A stretch of DNA of 62,909 bases from a virus. This document shows, piece by piece, positions 30,201 through 37,775 of this stretch. The notes beneath the pieces are model-generated. The model searched no databases. It was not told where the DNA came from and saw nothing but the letters and a program-made list of their open reading frames with translations. The stretch covers positions 1 to 62,909 of the IMG/VR virus record IMGVR_UViG_3300025645_000072; one strand, given 5' to 3'. Both the position numbers and the translations under genes were made by a program. Numbering within the stretch: the stretch's first letter is position 1; every line of letters begins with the position of its first letter.

Positions 30201-31469
30201 ACTCCATTAGTAAACACAGCTACAAATTTAATGTTTGATCTTGGATCTGTAGGTAAGGGTATTCAGTTAATAACATCTAATCCTGATGCTCAAAAATGGC
30301 TAGCAAACTCTGGATATGAAATTGCTAATCGTGGGTTGCAGTCTATAACGAACTTAGAAGGTACTAATACAAAACTAGATAAGTCTGCTGAAGGAAGAAG
30401 AGAGAAACTTGGAAGAGCAGTAATAGAAGCTAATAAATTTTATTTAGAAAAGTTTTTAGTTAATCCAGATAGGTTTGCGGCTCAAGCTTCCTGGATAGCA
30501 TACTATATGAATGACTTAAAAAAACAAGGTATAGATCCTTCTAATATAGACTGGTCGAATCATAAGGTAAATAAACAAGCTGGTGCTTTTGCAGAGCAAC
30601 AAGTTGGAAGACAACAAAATGTTTCTGACACAGACTTGCAGGGTGATTTATTTAACAGTAAAAATGCTACATCACAGGTTGCTCGTAAAATATTTTTTCC
30701 ATTCGCCAACTTTTTATTAAATCAAAAAACAAGAATGTATACTGATTTTAATATAGCACTTAGTAAAACAGCTACAAAAGATGATAAAAGAAATGCGTAT
30801 CGTTCTTTAGCTGGTCTTGGAGTAGAGACGGCTGTGTTTAATTTATTAGGGTTGGCTGTTACTCAAGGATTGGCTGCTGTATCACAAGGATTAACAGGTG
30901 ATGATGACGAGGAGGATAAAGAAAAAGCATTTGAAAATAGAAAAAAAGGTAGAGCTGGTAATGTAGTTAAAGATATTTTATCACCTATACCCCCATTAGA
31001 TGACTTAACTTTAATGATGGTTAATAAGGTTATAAAAACTGCAAGTGACGGAGATGATCCTTTTCAATTTTTTGCAAAAGATAAAAAAACATTTATAGAG
31101 CAGGCAGGTGTTTTAGGTATACCATTTGGAACTGCTGGTGAGTTATTTGAGATGATAGGTATGGGATCTACTGGAACTTATACGGATAATTATGGTAAAG
31201 AAAGAGAAATTGATCCATCATTAAAAGGGGCAATGAATCTTAATGGTTTAGCCTACCTTCTATATAGTCTAGGTATTCTTCCTTCTGAAGCAGGTTCTAT
31301 TATTAAGTATAATGTAAAGTCCTATAAGAAAAGTGGAAAGAAAAGTAAAGGTGGTTCAGGAATTCCTATAAAAAGAAAGACAAAGCCGAAAAAGAAAACT
31401 AAGAAGAGAAGATCTAGTGGTGGACCATTATTAGGTGGTAAGAAAAAATCAGGAGGGAGTTTATTTTGA
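24279..31469 (+). CDS. Giant internal virion/ejection protein
   Basis: A 2396-aa protein, the largest here, at the T7 gp16 position. It starts with two GDYTKSFEEFxxQYG repeats (residues 11-26 and 42-57). Residues 420-480 and 590-660 are hydrophobic, helical and glycine-rich and may contact membranes; 850-1000 and 1300-1450 are long coiled coils. Near residue 1950-2100, RVLGGPTQFLKQLTPLVNT, NPDRFAAQASWIAYYMN and IFFPFANFLLNQKTRM resemble polyvalent phage proteins co-injected with DNA. A hydrophobic segment (FNLLGLAVTQGLAAVSQGL) and a Lys/Arg-rich end follow. I see no DxDGD RNA polymerase motif. No lysozyme motif recognised. Confidence 0.55.
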   Translation: MEKIYQLLFEAGDYTKSFEEFVEQYGSVEKSKPLYKGLNDVGDYTKSFEEFTSQYGFSDEVKKKDQPVVSTGEEASMVGTTPIQETPDTLLESGGLLNNNTELNSIMVGEIPFSQLSAQEQQTFYEEIERLEKAEKLNKAAADNPYGIRVDERFKPLEIEGLNIEKDPIVIAAQELYSKKNKPTDFSKLVEGVEDTEKIASANRVDLLKKFQKSKNNTNLSFTEDGKIVGNRTIPKGVIGTTPKVKDENLNWFQKLIMSPEEYNEIEEAKTVNPELLSKMDIDVSDYQAWESENTKEDGFVYQQVQDLINSDSDNDYLNDKRNFKKLSAYVNSMGDEIENDLSVIENKLLFETNQETRRQLLNTQSKLKAQQIKNISRQYNIISLFPALEGSEDAKKNRREQYIIDQRNGDVSGGFGDAVLLPAADSAIKFIGGIFAAIPSWVEQGGNLAGFEMEGLRALNESLDSMLSNEVGTVDGALDTSTIERRTVEKLKPVTINWKGKPLQVGVTPEGDIVDINTMVSMGGILTNDEVKEVNELAKKVPNYEYEWSAGSITQGTVGTLVNLVGLIKGGKWATKAIQKGLKKTGLKTTVPGGIGMGSVSYMSTVAGEVNDIKSQLMEAGVPEEEAMSRAIMYGNGRASLDGIFSGLAGGNTKLLEATKSFPKILKDLALKPKTVVSSKVFQDKVKDLVKENGKELFIEELPVLFTGNILNGLANDSVGKQILNESTSNRDIVETAILTVLATTGVGSKRLLSNNKRKDLIRAASLSSNIEKDIANLVNSGQMSVADAKSVYQEIYSMQTALNQTQGSVVMSGNQEEAAALLNQRRKLMDQRSNLEGPLKEDIDKKIEDVDKQIEILKAEDTAQAIEASGGETTTDVNVTKDDALASLKAENEVRLKANLPAIIESEENILKEQDKLIKEKQDAIQESKTEEQVLSDDGGSKETGETDKVELQGVGKGDTRQTTVTDEKTLTPEQQVKSDELNKKRDEKIDQESRRFVVPGTKIQVQMNADGTANPVALKENTDKPVNKSSQAKANKMILENVIDVNAGDKLDLEGDTNLTEEQYSEAVADKSNNVKEVAETLDAERKKRKSKTKEEKERLVDPLDIKGKIGKITEADYVKYGDRNNITSAMKRFWFKNKNKFGQNPSSDLDTRVQELDGYTTENESQYIQDVIDFITANPTGKLDIESGVSQVEKDLEAKFEQLTGLKPTPVNIRTVNNIDPNREPISETQKKSKDVLQKEASEPGVFGKKKGPSLDKILGKKKTSSDKTKQEGENVNRKKFWRSWNKAYRESKKDQTTRRKQLSDAIQDLLESKIISTKKAKSLIKKISGVNLNNPRLVNQVLEYITKVNIDAVNAQKFDDAKNFNKKIKRLLKSDSLDAEVAIAAKQFNKIDPNLVEDLDLYLENAQKVVNGLTKTKTDKEGNLIFAGTIDIKGLDNYTSKVLKNEVDLIRKAEAQAFSDLTGLDSSEFTIDEMRSILEKSDSEKLTEANEQMANDKDDVITKGVKRAFEAYKGAINDIIKNRIDPISGEPLVISKADQKVIKDFMEVDIDLMTTAKEKLEALDAMVNFIVNQGTGGVVATTKRNEGMKNVIEANKKLKPARKLKLFGSEKVADFWYKKLGATPRIIENLFKGTSTARIFNKLSGFDGFRNGVAKAEKLSNDIAEAYVDKFIKPTSRKNAIKGTTKTQPNGTDFNTAANDTERGVFAFMRRTVDGTKEEQKNEFKRRKDLIEETITTLNDSGETKKSQLIKESFDKILSGSNSIQDIEDKVDPINKEAVEWMTAEWSKVRPELENVSLNVYNKVLGKDINYTPDSFSSLKDQVSSVDQEIGSPQFQGTSQKIYDKESGVLMDIVRPKKLPAGRVVNLGFDSSNISNLKDALTDLETAESIQIMKGFLGTSKNMNPAFKSLIPDVDNRNLIFSKFQNYVNSKRGASQKIQDKETVKLLNQIAGIGVSRVLGGPTQFLKQLTPLVNTATNLMFDLGSVGKGIQLITSNPDAQKWLANSGYEIANRGLQSITNLEGTNTKLDKSAEGRREKLGRAVIEANKFYLEKFLVNPDRFAAQASWIAYYMNDLKKQGIDPSNIDWSNHKVNKQAGAFAEQQVGRQQNVSDTDLQGDLFNSKNATSQVARKIFFPFANFLLNQKTRMYTDFNIALSKTATKDDKRNAYRSLAGLGVETAVFNLLGLAVTQGLAAVSQGLTGDDDEEDKEKAFENRKKGRAGNVVKDILSPIPPLDDLTLMMVNKVIKTASDGDDPFQFFAKDKKTFIEQAGVLGIPFGTAGELFEMIGMGSTGTYTDNYGKEREIDPSLKGAMNLNGLAYLLYSLGILPSEAGSIIKYNVKSYKKSGKKSKGGSGIPIKRKTKPKKKTKKRRSSGGPLLGGKKKSGGSLF
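24291..24449 (+). repeat. Two YTKSFEEF coding repeats
   Basis: Two copies of a 22-25 residue unit (pattern Y..L...GDYTKSFEEF..QYG) open the giant ejection protein. Similar short repeats open internal proteins of other aquatic phages, where they may dock the protein to the portal or core. Confidence 0.7.
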
Positions 31470-31844
31470 TGAATGAATCTCAGCGTGACACCTGGAACAA
31501 ACAACAATACATTTTTCTATTTCTTTTTTAATAGTTTCAAGTCCTTTACCTTGAGCGATACCATTGCTGACTGAAAAACTTTTATCATTATTTTTATGGT
31601 GAAATTCTAATGCTCGGCTGCGAAAACTTTTGTTTGTTTTTTTTGAATATCCACAAACACTACAAGCAAGTTTCTCTTTGTATTCTCTTAGCCAAATTCT
31701 TTTGTTTCGCCTCCTTTGTTTTTTAACAACAAGAGTACATTTTTTACATTCAGTTCTAAAATATTTGCCGTCTTTATTAAATTCTGTTATTGCTTTAGAG
31801 ACTTTACACTGCTTGCATATTCTAACTTGTTCATTAGAACTCAT
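31461..31844 (-). CDS. HNH endonuclease
   Basis: A 127-aa protein. Two CxxC pairs (CKQC at 10-13 and CKKC near 34) and CSVCG give zinc knuckles; LEFHHKNNDKSFSV supplies the HNH histidines and CIVVCSRCHAEIH the final part. Such proteins are homing endonucleases or DNA-nicking enzymes in phages. The last nine bases overlap, tail to tail, the end of the 2396-aa gene, with no terminator between. It sits at the strand switch, a common site for free-standing homing genes. Confidence 0.85.
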   Translation of the reverse strand: MSSNEQVRICKQCKVSKAITEFNKDGKYFRTECKKCTLVVKKQRRRNKRIWLREYKEKLACSVCGYSKKTNKSFRSRALEFHHKNNDKSFSVSNGIAQGKGLETIKKEIEKCIVVCSRCHAEIHSSK

Positions 31845-32022
31845 CCTCAGTTAGTTTTTGAGTGTCTCTTAGTAACGATATTAAGTTTTTTATATTTGCA
31901 TTTAAAGACTCAGTGTCTTCATCCATAAGAGATTCGTAAATTTCGTCAGTTAACTCATTAATATTTGACATCAACATATTGATGTAGTTTATAGCGTTCT
32001 GACTGTTTTTATTTACTGGCAT
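31834..32022 (-). CDS. Small helical hypothetical protein
   Basis: A 62-aa, acidic, probably all-helical protein (AINYINMLMSNINELTDEIY, NLISLLRDTQKLTEDEF) overlapping the HNH start by 11 bases. No function recognised. Confidence 0.45.
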   Translation of the reverse strand: MPVNKNSQNAINYINMLMSNINELTDEIYESLMDEDTESLNANIKNLISLLRDTQKLTEDEF

Positions 32023-32081
32023 TTTTTACAGGTTCTTTCAATCTACAAAAAAATACAGTTTTTTAAATAAAAAGTTATTAA

Positions 32082-32312
32082 CTAGTCAAGAGCAGTAATA
32101 AGGCTTTGTCCTACTTTTTTATCTATTTTAGAAATAGCTTTGTAAATTATTTTAGACTTTCTTTTTGTTTCTTCAACCTCTTTTTTTGTAGAATCTTTAC
32201 CTAAATTTGTATACATATAACAATCTATTCTGAAAAGCTCATCAATTTTTCTACTATTAGTCCAAGAACTGAACTCAATAATTTTTTCTAAATCTTTAAA
32301 TGTGTATTCCAT
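32082..32312 (-). CDS. Small hypothetical protein
   Basis: A 76-aa charged protein (YTFKDLEKIIEFSSWTNSRK, KKEVEETKRKSKIIYKAISK) that overlaps the DnaA-like gene by 17 bases, so the two are probably translated together. Helical; function unknown. Confidence 0.45.
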   Translation of the reverse strand: MEYTFKDLEKIIEFSSWTNSRKIDELFRIDCYMYTNLGKDSTKKEVEETKRKSKIIYKAISKIDKKVGQSLITALD

Positions 32313-32739
32313 TTCTTTCTTTTTTTAATGTTAATAACTCTTTTTCTAAGCTATCTATTTTTTCTAATAACAATTGTTTTTCTGACTTTAAATTTAAAAC
32401 CCTATCACTCACACGATTAAATAAATTAGACACGTCTGGATCAGATTTTATTAAAAAATCAACATTTCTTAATCCGTGTAGTACTGTTGCGTGGTTTCTA
32501 TTGCCTGCTAATTTTCCTATTTTATCTAAACTTAAATAATGATAGTTTCTTAAAATGTGATAATATATTCTTCTAGCATCAACATAATTTCTTTTTCTAG
32601 TGTTTTTTAATATATTGTCTAAACCACTTTCTTCTTGTATTATGTTTTTTATATCATCAATATTTGTTTTTTTGTCTTTAGCTTCAGGAACAACATAGTG
32701 TCCTATAAAAAGATTATAGTCTAGTTTAGTATATTTCAT
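32296..32739 (-). CDS. Stand-alone DnaA domain IV protein
   Basis: A 147-aa protein matching the DNA-binding C-terminal domain of DnaA: NTRKRNYVDARRIYYHILRN, then YLSLDKIGKLAGNRNHATVL, then HGLRNVDFLI. NRNHATVLHG corresponds to the DnaA signature GRDHTTVLHA, which reads DnaA boxes. The ATPase part is absent. A C-terminal coiled coil (VLNLKSEKQLLLEKIDSLEK) may give dimerisation. It may bind phage origin repeats or compete with host DnaA. It overlaps the VRR-NUC gene by four bases. Confidence 0.85.
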   Translation of the reverse strand: MKYTKLDYNLFIGHYVVPEAKDKKTNIDDIKNIIQEESGLDNILKNTRKRNYVDARRIYYHILRNYHYLSLDKIGKLAGNRNHATVLHGLRNVDFLIKSDPDVSNLFNRVSDRVLNLKSEKQLLLEKIDSLEKELLTLKKERNGIHI

Positions 32740-32993
32740 CCTTTATATATTTCAGTTATTACTCCGTGTTTTTTTAACTCACTTAATCTATATTTTTGTA
32801 TTGCAGATAAAACCCCATTAGGTTTTTTTATTTCAGAAAACAAAACTTTACAGTCTGGTGGTATAGCTACAAGATCAGGTATACCATTTTTATTAGTTTT
32901 TATAAGCTTGATAACATAATATCCATCAGCTTCCAACTCTTTAATTCTTTTTGCCTGTATTTGTTGTTCTGTCATTTGTTTTTTGCTGATCAT
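32736..32993 (-). CDS. VRR-NUC nuclease
   Basis: A PD-(D/E)XK nuclease of the VRR-NUC type, about 85 aa (91 if the earliest start at 33011 is used). GIPDLVAIPPDCKVLFSEIK gives the catalytic Asp and the E-I-K triad residues, then QKYRLSELKKHGV, the usual VRR-NUC end. Family members are structure-specific nucleases, such as for Holliday junctions or flaps. I use the start reading MISKKQ to limit overlap with the upstream gene; 32975 is another choice. Confidence 0.85.
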   Translation of the reverse strand: MISKKQMTEQQIQAKRIKELEADGYYVIKLIKTNKNGIPDLVAIPPDCKVLFSEIKKPNGVLSAIQKYRLSELKKHGVITEIYKG

Positions 32994-33159
32994 AATCATA
33001 CATAAATCCAATAGCTACGATTAAATTCATACTTAATGATGATATAATTTCTATGAAGTCGTGAAAATTATGTATTGATAAATGTATGTGTCCGACTACC
33101 CAAAATGGTATTGCTAAGTTCTGACTTATCCAAATAAATAAAAACTTTACAAACCTCAT
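32941..33159 (-). CDS. Small two-TM membrane protein
   Basis: A 72-aa protein with two hydrophobic stretches (FVKFLFIWISQNLAIPFWVV and IISSLSMNLIVAIGFMYD) and a polar end. It overlaps the VRR-NUC gene by about 50 bases. Inner-membrane location is likely; function unknown. Confidence 0.5.
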   Translation of the reverse strand: MRFVKFLFIWISQNLAIPFWVVGHIHLSIHNFHDFIEIISSLSMNLIVAIGFMYDYDQQKTNDRTTNTGKKN

Positions 33160-33160
33160 A

Positions 33161-34393
33161 TTACAAACTTAACAAATCTCTTTTAAAATGTTTTAAAGTA
33201 TAATCCTTTTTTTTACTTACCGATTTATAAATATCTGGTTCGATTCCTCCTTTTGTAAAAACCCAAACCACTTTATTCTCTAGTCTATTTTTAGTTGTCA
33301 TTCTGTCTCTTGATTGCCAATAACTGGTGGCACTAAAATCTATATTGTAATATAAAAGTATGTCTGCTTTTCTCAAACTTATACCTTCTCTTCCTGACAC
33401 AATTTGCAAAGCTATAGATTTATTCGTGGTATTAAATGTTTCTAAATCAGTACATATATTTTTACCATATATTTTTTTTATAGCATTAAGCTCCTCTTTA
33501 AACTTATAAAATATTCCTATTTTTTGAGAACAGAAGTTGTCATAAATAAATTTAGCTTTAAAAGTATCTAACACCATAGACTTACCACTTTCAAACTTAA
33601 CAGTTCCACTATACATTTGGTGTAGTTTTTGCATTAGCTTTACTCCAGTGTCAGCAAGAATAACATCTTCCTTACCCTCAATAACTAAATCTTTTTTTAA
33701 TTTACTGCAAAGATTCATAATCATATCAGGAGCATTAACATAAATAATGTCTTCGTTTATCTTTGATTTAAAACCTGCTTCTCTTTGTGTATAAGAAATT
33801 GTGTATGGTTTCATTTGATCCAGGATGCTTTGTTTTCCTGTTGAGTAATCATTTACTATAAACCCACCTATTCTTTTTGTTTTAGGAACAACATAATCTT
33901 TAGCAAACTTATAAAAGTTTGTGTATTTACTAAATGGACTTTTTATTAATCCATAAACCTGATGGTACATTTGACTAAATGATTCTGGAGTAGGAGTTCC
34001 AGATAAAAATATAACATAAGGATCATTTTTTATTATTAACTCCTTTACTTGTTTTGCTCTTTTACTTGGTTTAGGGAACGCACCCATACTGTGTGACTCA
34101 TCACAAATTATTGCACTCCAACCACGTTGGTCTATCTTATGAAGGGATTCGTAGTTTATTACAAGCAGTTCGTAGTAAGGTTTTAGCATTTCAAAATCTT
34201 TGTAAATACTAGTAATTGCTTTTTTCTTTGTAATAAATAATACTTTATTTATATTTTTTATCTTATCCAGGATTCCTAATGAAGTAAGAGTTTTTCCTGT
34301 TCTAACCTCCATAGATAAGTATATAAATTTTTTTTCATTTATTATTTTTAATGCTTTATTTATAATATTAGATTGATACTTTCTAAATTCCAT
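33161..34393 (-). CDS. SNF2/DEAD-type helicase
   Basis: A 410-aa superfamily 2 helicase. Motifs in order: FRKYQ (Q-like, 3-7), Walker A EVRTGKT (29-35), motif II DESH (98-101), motif III SGTPTP (131-136), then QIVSGREGISLRKADILLYY and YWQSRDRMTT as motifs V and VI. The compact size is typical of phage SNF2-like helicases. It overlaps the PD-(D/E)XK gene by 11 bases, suggesting a DNA-processing pair, perhaps for replication restart or recombination. Confidence 0.88.
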   Translation of the reverse strand: MEFRKYQSNIINKALKIINEKKFIYLSMEVRTGKTLTSLGILDKIKNINKVLFITKKKAITSIYKDFEMLKPYYELLVINYESLHKIDQRGWSAIICDESHSMGAFPKPSKRAKQVKELIIKNDPYVIFLSGTPTPESFSQMYHQVYGLIKSPFSKYTNFYKFAKDYVVPKTKRIGGFIVNDYSTGKQSILDQMKPYTISYTQREAGFKSKINEDIIYVNAPDMIMNLCSKLKKDLVIEGKEDVILADTGVKLMQKLHQMYSGTVKFESGKSMVLDTFKAKFIYDNFCSQKIGIFYKFKEELNAIKKIYGKNICTDLETFNTTNKSIALQIVSGREGISLRKADILLYYNIDFSATSYWQSRDRMTTKNRLENKVVWVFTKGGIEPDIYKSVSKKKDYTLKHFKRDLLSL

Positions 34394-34817
34394 AATTTAA
34401 AATTTTTACTGAGGCCCATTGTTTTGGCAATAAATAAACCTCCTTATTTATTTTTGGAGATTCAGTAAAATATGTTGTTGGAGGACAACTCATATCTTCT
34501 GTAGATAATACGTTTATGTCTATTTCGTTTAGCCAAAAAATATAAATTCCTGTTGGATCTTGTACTAAATAAAACTTATGCTCATATTTTAGAAACGAGC
34601 TTTGCATAAGCCTTTCATATTTTTTTTTCTCCAACATCATATCTTCATAATGTTTTGTTCTAAATTTCATTTCCATTATGCAACCGTTTCTTTTTTTGGT
34701 ATAACCTATGGCATCATAATGTTCATAGTCCATACCTGTATGTGATAATTCCCAACCAAATATTTCATTTAGAAAATTTATTATTGCAATTTCTTTTTTA
34801 TGAATTTCACTAATCAT
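34383..34817 (-). CDS. PD-(D/E)XK nuclease-like protein
   Basis: A 144-aa protein. HYDAIGYTKKRNGCIMEMKF gives a D35 and E49-M-K51 arrangement, consistent with a small restriction-type nuclease core. It overlaps the helicase gene downstream and an acidic protein gene upstream. The fold is inferred from motif only; an inactive structural relative is possible. Confidence 0.6.
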   Translation of the reverse strand: MISEIHKKEIAIINFLNEIFGWELSHTGMDYEHYDAIGYTKKRNGCIMEMKFRTKHYEDMMLEKKKYERLMQSSFLKYEHKFYLVQDPTGIYIFWLNEIDINVLSTEDMSCPPTTYFTESPKINKEVYLLPKQWASVKILNYGI

Positions 34818-35076
34818 TGAGTTGTTTTTTTATTTTTAATAATACGGCGCATCTTTCATATTCCTCTGTTTCCTCAAAATATGCTATTAAAATATCTATA
34901 GATGATCTTTTTACTTTTTTACTTATATCGTGAATAAAGAACTCTATGTCTGTAATTACTATGTCTTCAATTTTTATGTCATTTACAATAACATCGTAAG
35001 AATTTAACATAGCCCAGTGCAATTCCTCATCATCATACTCATCAAAAACACCCTCGAAAGGATCATATTTATCCAT
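34810..35076 (-). CDS. Acidic hypothetical protein
   Basis: An 88-aa protein with an acidic start (DKYDPFEGVFDEYDDEELHW), then an alternating Ile/Asp stretch and a basic, helical end (RSSIDILIAYFEETEEYERC). It overlaps both neighbours by eight bases. Function unknown; it may bind the nuclease-helicase pair. Confidence 0.5.
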   Translation of the reverse strand: MDKYDPFEGVFDEYDDEELHWAMLNSYDVIVNDIKIEDIVITDIEFFIHDISKKVKRSSIDILIAYFEETEEYERCAVLLKIKKQLND

Positions 35077-35329
35077 AGTTTTCTCGCAGGTATTTGTAGA
35101 CTTCTGGCAATTTCTCCATTGCTTTTTTCTGTGATTTATATTCTATTTTACCTAAGTGTTCTTTACTATATAAAGTAATGTTTTTTTTTGAATCATAAAA
35201 TTTATCCTTTCCATTTGTTGATATTCCTCCTTTTCTAATTGCTATTTTATAGTGTATTATATCTATTGGTTTTATATAAACTTGCCAATCGTTATCAATA
35301 CACCATTTAAAATCAGAACTCCAACTCAT
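35069..35329 (-). CDS. Small hypothetical protein
   Basis: An 86-aa basic, beta-rich protein (SSDFKWCIDNDWQVYIKPID, YKIAIRKGGIST) with a helical end (KAMEKLPEVYKYLRENYG). Overlaps the primase gene by 17 bases. Function unknown; position suggests a role in replication. Confidence 0.5.
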   Translation of the reverse strand: MSWSSDFKWCIDNDWQVYIKPIDIIHYKIAIRKGGISTNGKDKFYDSKKNITLYSKEHLGKIEYKSQKKAMEKLPEVYKYLRENYG

Positions 35330-37739
35330 CTGTAGGTTTTACTTTTATATTTTTATCAGTATATATTATCATCCATTTTCCGTTCATATCTCTGTCTTCA
35401 ATTGGTTCTATACCTGTTATAAAAATAGCATAAGCTTTTAACCATTTATAAAACGCAGTCCTGGATATTGTCATTTTAGCTTTTGGAGCATAATCAGGAT
35501 TGTCTTGAATGAATTCTAAATATAATTCATTTTTGTAAATTTTTTGATCAAATTTCAAGGAATCGTGTTTTGCAATTCCATCAATCAACCCACACCATTC
35601 TATAAACTCGTGACAAGTTTCTGCTGATAGTTTTCTTATTGATAAGTTTTTAAACTCAGATTTTAATAATCCGTTTTTAAGATAGAACATTAAATTTTCT
35701 ACCATATAGTTATCAAATATACACCATTCTTCTTGAGACCATTCTGAGAATAAAAGTTTACCGAATTCCACTAATGGTGTAAAATCTTTTGTATAGAATT
35801 GTTTAAATTCTAACTCCCATTTTCTTCTCTCAAATGAATTACCCTTACCTTTTATTGCGTAGTTTGTTGTTATTGCAACCTTTGGAGATTTATTAAATGG
35901 TATTTTAATTGCATCTTTATTTTTCTTTTCAAGTGTTAATCCTTCCGTAACCACACTAAATAATCTTTCAAAGTCAAAATGTTTTTTCACATCATCAAAA
36001 CACAATACTTGTGTGTCAGCAGATACTAATTGATATGCAAATGATTTCTCAAAATTAAAAGCTTTACCATCAATTACAACTAATTTTTTCATTTGGTTTA
36101 TGGCATTCATAAACAAACCTTTACCCGTTCCACCTTCAGGATTCTCAGAGATAACCTCATCGTTTAAAATGACAGCAGGACAATATGAAAAATTCTTATA
36201 TGCGTGTAACAAATAACCTATAGTACTTTCCATAGATCTTACAGTTAGTTTATCGCCTCCTGCAATATTACTGATGAAAGTTTTGTAATCACATTCATAT
36301 GTATCACAAAGATCAAAGTCTCTATCTATAACCTGGTCTTTCCAAACGTAACCACCTAAATCTAAATAATCAATAGCAGTCTTGCTGTCTTTTTGAACTT
36401 TTACTGCACAGTTTCTGTAATATAAGTAGGCAGTATTTTTGTCATCTTCTATAAAATAAACATCTACTGTTCCAAGCAGAGATAAAAATTCTTCTCTAAA
36501 AAATCTTGTCTTGTCTGCAAAATAATTATATACAGACATATCATCTAATACCTCTAAATATCCCAAAACAAAATCTTTTATCTCTTCTTCGTTTGTGTGG
36601 TCTATTAAATTATTAGTTACTCTTACAAAAATAAAGTTTTTACTGCCTTCTGGAGCATACTTATAAAAACCATTATCCTCCAGGAATTGTCTAAAAAGAT
36701 AGTGTATTATATTTATTACACCTTTTTCGTTCTTAGTCCAAAATCTTTTATCAGTTTCATCTTCCTCGATTGTGTGAATCACAGAGTCAATAACCGCATC
36801 TTCAATATTTGATTCAGATAACTGAAGACGAATTTCTTTTTTTGATACTCCACGTTTGAGTTTCATTCTTACTTGATTTACCTTATCCTCATCTTCATAA
36901 TATTTAGATCCGAAGTTTTGAGTGTGTAAGTATGCAGAGTTTATTGTGGTCTTAATTTCAGAGGCTGAGAAGTCACTTGATTCAAAAGATGACATAATGT
37001 ATTCAGCTAATGATTTATTGACTCCATAGTCGTTAAAAGCGGCCGCAAGTACATAAACGTTATTGTTTCGTTCTCCACTTTTTAATCCATACTTTTTATC
37101 CCACCATTTCATAAGTATATCTACAATTTTATTTTCATCTGTGACAGGTATTGTAGGTCTTGCAGTGTATTTGTCTACAGGTTTATATTCTTGTTCCTCA
37201 ATTTTTTTCCAATACTGAGAGTTTTCATTTAAATAAAGAAGAGGGTCGTAAGACTCGTAACAAACTCGTGATATGTTTTTAGATGTTTTGTCAAAGTAAT
37301 CTGACTTAAAATATTTTTCTAGAGATAAAAAATATAGTTTATGATTTTCAGGTTCTTTAGGTATTTTCACTAATGCTTTTAAACCATTACCACTAGGTGA
37401 AACAAAAACAGAATATACATATCTATCTTTAGATAATCTTTCTTTTTCAGAAATCATATCTTTTTTTGTATTGTAACCATCAAAATCTAAGCATATAAAA
37501 CCACTATGCTCTAATATTGAATCATCTGCTCTTTTTTTAAATGTTCCTGAAAAGCAAATAGCAGGTAAGTTTTTTTTAAGCTCTTGTCTTACATTTTTAT
37601 CTTTTTCTTTTCTTATTTGCTTTATAAGTTCTTTAGATTTACCATCTTTTATCCTATCCAGGATAGAGTTCAATTCTCTATAAAAAGGAGTCGAGGTGTC
37701 CTTAATATTTCTAAATATTGTTATTTTACTTTCTTCCAT
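35313..37739 (-). CDS. Primase-helicase (VirE/BT4734, PriCT, SF3-type)
   Basis: An 808-aa replication protein. Residues 1-180 look like the BT4734/VirE-type primase domain: LDFDGY (84-89) as the metal-binding motif and SPSGNGLKALVKI (114-126) as the second. Residues 200-275 (RNNNVYVLAAAFNDYGVNKS) resemble PriCT. The C-terminal half is a superfamily 3 helicase: Walker A EGGTGKG (535-541), Walker B QVLCFDD (577-583), KVAITTNY as motif C (620-627) and an Arg-finger region at FERRKWE (636-642). Related fusions act as primase-polymerases in some phages. No separate DNA polymerase exists in this genome. Confidence 0.85.
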   Translation of the reverse strand: MEESKITIFRNIKDTSTPFYRELNSILDRIKDGKSKELIKQIRKEKDKNVRQELKKNLPAICFSGTFKKRADDSILEHSGFICLDFDGYNTKKDMISEKERLSKDRYVYSVFVSPSGNGLKALVKIPKEPENHKLYFLSLEKYFKSDYFDKTSKNISRVCYESYDPLLYLNENSQYWKKIEEQEYKPVDKYTARPTIPVTDENKIVDILMKWWDKKYGLKSGERNNNVYVLAAAFNDYGVNKSLAEYIMSSFESSDFSASEIKTTINSAYLHTQNFGSKYYEDEDKVNQVRMKLKRGVSKKEIRLQLSESNIEDAVIDSVIHTIEEDETDKRFWTKNEKGVINIIHYLFRQFLEDNGFYKYAPEGSKNFIFVRVTNNLIDHTNEEEIKDFVLGYLEVLDDMSVYNYFADKTRFFREEFLSLLGTVDVYFIEDDKNTAYLYYRNCAVKVQKDSKTAIDYLDLGGYVWKDQVIDRDFDLCDTYECDYKTFISNIAGGDKLTVRSMESTIGYLLHAYKNFSYCPAVILNDEVISENPEGGTGKGLFMNAINQMKKLVVIDGKAFNFEKSFAYQLVSADTQVLCFDDVKKHFDFERLFSVVTEGLTLEKKNKDAIKIPFNKSPKVAITTNYAIKGKGNSFERRKWELEFKQFYTKDFTPLVEFGKLLFSEWSQEEWCIFDNYMVENLMFYLKNGLLKSEFKNLSIRKLSAETCHEFIEWCGLIDGIAKHDSLKFDQKIYKNELYLEFIQDNPDYAPKAKMTISRTAFYKWLKAYAIFITGIEPIEDRDMNGKWMIIYTDKNIKVKPTDELEF

Positions 37740-37757
37740 TATGTTGATTTTGTGATC

Positions 37758-37775
37758 CTATATATATATATATAG
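37758..37775. repeat. CTATATATA...TAG palindrome
   Basis: An 18-bp perfect palindrome of alternating TA flanked by C and G, about 20 bases upstream of the primase start on the minus strand. A 14-bp version occurs at 46848-46861 before groEL. Confidence 0.55.

Noticed and set aside
24279-31469. RNA polymerase in the giant protein, as in some crAss-like phages
   Set aside because: No DxDGD catalytic motif or other polymerase motif is visible, and the N-terminal repeats and C-terminus look like an ejection protein.
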